A DNA stretch of 64,000 nt. Source: Pseudomonas sp. R-28-1W-6. Its GTDB lineage: Bacteria; Pseudomonadota; Gammaproteobacteria; Pseudomonadales; Pseudomonadaceae. The stretch spans positions 92,974 through 156,973 of the forward strand of contig NZ_WELK01000009.1 of the NCBI RefSeq assembly GCF_009799925.1, given 5' to 3'. Of the stretch, positions 60,481 to 64,000 are shown piece by piece (the stretch's first letter is position 1; each line of letters starts with the position of its first letter). The notes beneath the pieces were generated by a model. The model made no database searches and was not told the DNA's origin. It was given only the letters and a program-made list of their open reading frames with translations. The translations under genes were made by a program, and so were the position numbers.

Positions 60481-60497
60481 GTTAAGTCAGGATTAAC
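60481..60497 (+). promoter_or_regulatory. Candidate DsbR site near dsbD
   Basis: GTTAAGTCAGGATTAAC contains two TTAA half-sites 11 bases apart with a five-base spacer, the layout bound by QseB/PmrA-type response regulators. It is 49 bases before the dsbD start, and a near-identical copy on the other strand faces dsbR. Confidence 0.5.
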
Positions 60498-60549
60498 GAT
60501 GTGATAATCGGCGCAAATTGCCGTCGCCGGTTATCCTTTCGTCCCCCGC

Positions 60550-60566
60550 GATAACCCTGGCTTAAT
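60550..60566 (-). promoter_or_regulatory. Candidate DsbR site near dsbR
   Basis: On the minus strand ATTAAGCCAGGGTTATC repeats the pattern of the dsbD-proximal site with four changes out of 17. It is 42 bases before the dsbR start. The two copies point away from one another, one for each divergent unit. Confidence 0.5.
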
Positions 60567-60607
60567 CCTGAGAACGGATACTTCAAGCTCCTCCACGGAC
60601 CGGTTCC

Positions 60608-61303
60608 ATGTACATATTGCTGACTGAAGACAATGCCCTGATCGCCAGCGGTGTGGTGGCCGGGCTCACCGCCCAGGGCTTTCGCGTACTGCACGCGCCT
60701 ACCGCAGCCGAGGCCGAGGCGCTGCTGCGCACCGTGCAATTCGACGCCCTGGTGCTGGATCTGGGGCTGCCGGACGAAGACGGCCTGAGCCTGCTGCGCC
60801 GTCTGCGCCAGCGCGGTGAGGCCTTGCCCGTGCTGCTGCTGACGGCCCGCGACTCGGTGGCCGACCGCGTGGCCGGCCTGCAGGATGGCGCCGACGATTA
60901 CCTGGTCAAACCCTTCGACCTGCGTGAACTCGCCGCGCGCCTGCATGCCCTGCTGCGTCGCGCCGCCGGCCGTGCCAGCCCGCAGGTCGAGCATGGCCCG
61001 CTGCGTTACGACCCGGTGGCCTGCCAGGCGTTTCTGTATGAGCAGCCGGTCGACCTGTCGCGCCGCGAGCAGGTGCTGCTGCAGGCGCTGTTGCACAGCC
61101 CGGGCCGGGTGCTCAGCGGTGAACAGCTCAAGGACGCGGTCTACGGCCTCGATGGCGAGGTCGAGAGCAACGCCCTCAACGTGCATATCCACCACCTGCG
61201 GCGCAAGCTGGGCAACGGCATAGTCGAGACGGTGCGCGGCCTGGGTTATCGCCTGGGCCCGGCCGGGCATGCTGCCAGCGCCGATCAGGGCAACGCATCA
61301 TGA
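60608..61303 (+). CDS. dsbR: OmpR-family response regulator of the dsb genes
   Basis: A 231-residue response regulator. The receiver domain has acidic pocket E7/D8, phosphorylated D51 and K101, followed by a winged-helix DNA-binding domain ending in NALNVHIHHLRRKLGNGIVETVRGLGYRLG. It resembles QseB/PmrA regulators. Divergence from dsbD and position next to dsbS match P. aeruginosa PA2479, reported as DsbR, which activates dsbDEG in response to copper. It overlaps dsbS by four bases. Confidence 0.88.
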   Translation: MYILLTEDNALIASGVVAGLTAQGFRVLHAPTAAEAEALLRTVQFDALVLDLGLPDEDGLSLLRRLRQRGEALPVLLLTARDSVADRVAGLQDGADDYLVKPFDLRELAARLHALLRRAAGRASPQVEHGPLRYDPVACQAFLYEQPVDLSRREQVLLQALLHSPGRVLSGEQLKDAVYGLDGEVESNALNVHIHHLRRKLGNGIVETVRGLGYRLGPAGHAASADQGNAS

Positions 61304-62625
61304 GCCTGCGTCTGCGCCTGACCCTGATTCTCGGCTCGGCCTTCGTGCTGCTCTGGTCGCTGGCCGCCGTATGGATGCTGTTCGACCTGCGCAATCAGCT
61401 GACGCTCTCGCTCGATCAGCGCCTGGCGGCCTCGGCGCGCATGGTCGCCGGACTGCTCGCACAGCTGCCCTCACCACAACAGGGGGAGGGCGGTACACCG
61501 CTCAGCACCGAGCAGCTGGGCATTCCCGAAGGCATCGCCTGCCAGATCAGCTCGGTGCGCGGGGAGATCCTCGCCAGCAGCCGCGCCGCGCCGGACAGCG
61601 CCCTGGGCGTGCAGGAAAGCGGCTTTCATGAGCGCCGCATCGGCGATCTCACCTGGCGCACCTTCACCCTGATCGAAGGCGATATGCGGGTGACCACCGC
61701 CGATCGCCTGGACGAGCGTGACACCCTCAAACGCTCGATTCTGCTGGCCGCCGCCGCCCCGGTACTGCTCGCCTTGCTGGGCAGCCTGCTGGTGCTCTGG
61801 TTTGGCCTGAGCCGCGAGCTATCGCCCTTGCGCCGCATCCGCCAGGCGCTGGCCCAGCGCAGCGCCGACAGCACCGAACCGCTGCAGATCGAGGGCCTGC
61901 CCCAGGAGCTGCAACCGCTGGTGGCAACCCAGAATCAGCTGTTCCAGCGCATCGCCCAGGCCATCGAGCGCGAGCGCCGGCTGACCGACGATGCCGCCCA
62001 TGAACTGCGCAGCCCGCTGACGGCGATCAAGACCCACCTGCAGGTGGCCGGCATGACCGAAGGGGAAACCGCCCGCCAGGCACTGGCCAACGCCGAAGCC
62101 GGCGCCGACCGCCTGCACCAGACCCTGGAACAGCTACTGCTGCTGGCACGGGTCGAGGGCCGCCTGCCGTTTGACGAGAACCTGCACTACAGCGCCGGGC
62201 AAGTGGCGCAGCTGGCCATCGGCGACGCCCAGCAACCGGGCCAGCCGCCCATCGAACTGCAACTGCTCGACGCCAGTGCCCAGCACTTGCTGGATATGCC
62301 GCCAACCCTGGCGATTGCCGCCTTGCGCAACCTGCTGGACAACGCCCAGCGGCATACCCCGCCCGGCACGGCCGTCAGCCTGAGCGTGCAATGGCGCGGG
62401 GACAAGGTCTGCTTCAGCGTGCGCGACTCCGGGCCTGGCGTGGCCCCGGCCAAGCTCGGCCAACTGACCGAACGCTTCTGGCGCAACTCCAGCGGCGAAG
62501 GCAGCGGCCTGGGGCTGTCCATCGTCAAGGCCATCGCCGAGCGCTGTGGTTGCGAGCTGGAGTTTGTAAACACAGGCAATGGGCTGTGCGTGAGTCTGCT
62601 GGTGGTTAAATCGCCCCAGGATTAG
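61300..62625 (+). CDS. dsbS: Sensor histidine kinase of the dsb genes
   Basis: A 441-residue membrane kinase. Two membrane helices (about 8-28 and 146-170) flank a ~115-residue periplasmic sensor with one cysteine (C81). The phospho-acceptor is H234 in LTDDAAHELRSPLTAIKTHL, followed by N-box, G1 and G2 motifs (NLLDNAQRHTP, VRDSGPGVAP, GEGSGLGLSIVKAIAE). DsbS in P. aeruginosa is described as copper-responsive, the single periplasmic cysteine being the likely contact; that is knowledge carried over, not shown here. ATGA overlap with dsbR. Confidence 0.88.
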   Translation: MSLRLRLTLILGSAFVLLWSLAAVWMLFDLRNQLTLSLDQRLAASARMVAGLLAQLPSPQQGEGGTPLSTEQLGIPEGIACQISSVRGEILASSRAAPDSALGVQESGFHERRIGDLTWRTFTLIEGDMRVTTADRLDERDTLKRSILLAAAAPVLLALLGSLLVLWFGLSRELSPLRRIRQALAQRSADSTEPLQIEGLPQELQPLVATQNQLFQRIAQAIERERRLTDDAAHELRSPLTAIKTHLQVAGMTEGETARQALANAEAGADRLHQTLEQLLLLARVEGRLPFDENLHYSAGQVAQLAIGDAQQPGQPPIELQLLDASAQHLLDMPPTLAIAALRNLLDNAQRHTPPGTAVSLSVQWRGDKVCFSVRDSGPGVAPAKLGQLTERFWRNSSGEGSGLGLSIVKAIAERCGCELEFVNTGNGLCVSLLVVKSPQD

Positions 62626-62802
62626 TAGCCATTCTTCAATGGCTGCTTCTTGGCCGGGAGCGGGCGCTGGCGACAGGCCGAAATCGGCCAAAAGCTGTCA
62701 TTTACTGGACTCTGATAGAAATTGCGCTGCGCGATCCTTGAGCGTTTCTGCCGCTTGCCTGAGCTACGGCTCAGTCGTCCTAGAGTTGTCCCCTGGACTC
62801 GG
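62626..62802. other. Intergenic junction between dsbS and the accessory edge
   Basis: Contains a small hairpin GGCCGA-AA-TCGGCC (62676-62689) that may end the dsbRS transcript. The composition becomes visibly more A+T-rich from here to the right end of the window. No gene seen. Confidence 0.4.
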
Positions 62803-63597
62803 TCAAAGCACCAACACATCCGGCAGCGCTATAAGCCTATCGACAAACGCATTGAGTTGGTCTGAAAACTGATGCATTTCCAACGCTTCGGCTGCGCCCA
62901 CCAACACCGGTATTGCGGCGTGAAGACCACAATTCAGTGTCTTTCTTATCTCATCAGGACCGCCTGCACCTACTTTGTATTGCCAGTACTTCCGCCCCTC
63001 AAATGCTTCAATATAGTGATCGAGTGACGCTGCCGAGACGTGAGAGGCGTTATCCGAAAGCATCTGATAAGTCAGATAGGATGGTTCCAACTCACCCATT
63101 TCTGCGAGCGCTTTAGGGCTAATTAATCTCAAAGACTTTTCCACTTGAGCTATACCCAGTCGGACGATCTTAAGGCGCTCCTCATCTAAGGAAGAATACT
63201 TCAGGACAGATTCATACTGTTGTCTGCGACTCTTATGATGGTCATCACGCAGCATCCGCATGAAAGAATCACTGTTTTTGAGAATTGCTGCTACAGCGAA
63301 GGAGACTTCCAACACTGAGCGAATCATTATCCTTGACTCCACATGCATTCCTCGCTCTGCCATAAGGAGATGGCCTTGGAACGAACCCGCGCCCCTAAGA
63401 AGAAGCCGGACCACGACAGCACCCTGCTCCATTGAACTGGTCTGCACAGTGTTGACGGCCTGCTCCGCTAATTTCATAAGCAAGTGATTCACTTCTTTAG
63501 AAAAATCGAAAAGGTCGGCGTTCGCCTCCCTGATTGCCGGAATCGCTTCATCGATGTCTAAACTTAAGAAACCAGCTGGTGGGAGTGTCCATGTCAT
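62803..63597 (-). CDS. DUF5677-like hypothetical protein
   Basis: A 264-residue, mostly helical, soluble protein. Segments LLLRGAGSFQGHLLMAERGMHVESRIMIRSVLEVSFAVAAIL and YQMLSDNASHVSAASLDHYIE resemble the DUF5677 family of helical proteins often found on mobile or defence-rich regions. No catalytic motif is obvious; an H/D-rich helix (MLRDDHHKSRRQQYESV) is notable. The codon use and base composition are unlike the neighbours (less GC at third positions), suggesting transfer. Family membership is from memory and only moderate. Confidence 0.55.
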   Translation of the reverse strand: MTWTLPPAGFLSLDIDEAIPAIREANADLFDFSKEVNHLLMKLAEQAVNTVQTSSMEQGAVVVRLLLRGAGSFQGHLLMAERGMHVESRIMIRSVLEVSFAVAAILKNSDSFMRMLRDDHHKSRRQQYESVLKYSSLDEERLKIVRLGIAQVEKSLRLISPKALAEMGELEPSYLTYQMLSDNASHVSAASLDHYIEAFEGRKYWQYKVGAGGPDEIRKTLNCGLHAAIPVLVGAAEALEMHQFSDQLNAFVDRLIALPDVLVL

Positions 63598-64000
63598 AAA
63601 GGCGCAGTCTCGCGGGAGTCAGTGGTTATATTTATTTGGTATCGGAGGGTAAATCCGGGAATCAGGCCATGCATGAACTGAATTATTTATTGTTGCGGAC
63701 GAGGCCGCAATGATTGGACTGATTTTTCATTATGAGGTAACGCGAGCACCGACCGAATAAGGCCCTAAAATTCGGGCTGAGTTAATGGAGGCTGAAAATC
63801 GATCGAATCTGAAGGTGCGTTCAAGGGGCATGCGGCCTACGGTCGTAGGCCGTACGAAGGCATCTCGCGGTCACGAAGGACGCTAGCTTATGATTTCCCC
63901 ATTGATCACCAGAGCGTATTGATCGCGCCACTGACCGCTTTGGGTCGATTCTGTTGAAAAAGTAGAGACCTCCCCATGCCGTTGGCAAAATTGCTCTATC
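63598..64000. other. A+T-richer intergenic tail with a dyad and possible mobile-element end
   Basis: No supported gene. A perfect hairpin with nine-base arms CGGCCTACG / CGTAGGCCG lies at 63833-63852. Near 63940-63965 the stretch GGGTCGATTCTGTTGAAAAA resembles sequences often seen at ends of insertion sequences in pseudomonads; no transposase is visible. An ATG at 63975 (MPLAKLLY...) could begin a gene cut by the window edge, but it has no good ribosome site. Confidence 0.4.

Overview
The window is 64 kb of GC-rich chromosome from a Pseudomonas. The evidence is a complete liuRABCDE leucine-degradation operon, an HbcR/3-hydroxybutyrate cluster, muxABC-opmB, a mexS-mexT-mexEF-oprN locus whose MexT closely resembles the P. 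aeruginosa protein as I remember it, and a dsbRS-dsbD-dsbE-dsbG locus in the P. aeruginosa arrangement. The species cannot be named from sequence alone; the P. aeruginosa/alcaligenes side of the genus fits. No rRNA, tRNA, CRISPR array, prophage or intact insertion sequence is visible.

Layout: (1) 1-5815, minus strand: acetoacetyl-CoA synthetase (cut by the window edge), 3-hydroxybutyrate dehydrogenase, GntP-type transporter, OprD-family porin and the sigma-54 activator HbcR, with a sigma-54 promoter and two matching upstream palindromes. (2) 5893-13038: liuEDCBA and liuR, read from liuR toward liuE. Leucine breakdown ends in acetoacetate, which the first cluster consumes. (3) 13179-18877: a LysR regulator divergent from an acyl-CoA dehydrogenase, then a DUF1631-GGDEF-EAL protein with a degenerate GGDEF site. 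(4) 18918-24049: terC/alx with a structured 5' leader, a phosphate-binding/OmpA fusion, xthA, a GNAT acetyltransferase and tpx. (5) 24210-33190: the muxABC-opmB efflux operon. (6) 33269-39507: a LapG-type protease, a small secreted protein and a probable copper cluster (DUF2946, TonB-dependent receptor, PepSY membrane protein, PCu(A)C chaperone). (7) 39693-49960: a glycosyltransferase, dsbB and mexEF-oprN with mexT and divergent mexS. (8) 50040-52819: an ANR/FNR-box-controlled phosphoribosyltransferase and alpha/beta-hydrolase pair facing a PyrR-like gene and an FNR-family regulator. (9) 52976-56983: rlmE, a FAD-dependent oxidoreductase, a SpoU methyltransferase and an SDR. (10) 57102-62625: dsbG, a membrane TlpA/DsbE, dsbD and the divergent two-component pair dsbRS. 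(11) 62640-64000: an A+T-richer accessory edge with a DUF5677-like gene and possible mobile-element remains.

Regulation is unusually readable. Good candidate operators are visible for HbcR, LiuR, MexT, ANR/FNR and DsbR. The most notable unexplained elements are the leader of terC, which carries a segment able to pair with its own Shine-Dalgarno, a chain of three hairpins between oprN and dsbB, and the oxygen-linked phosphoribosyltransferase/hydrolase cluster. Redox and copper handling recur: Tpx, DsbB, DsbD/E/G, DsbRS, MexS/MexT, PCu(A)C and an FNR-family iron-sulfur sensor.
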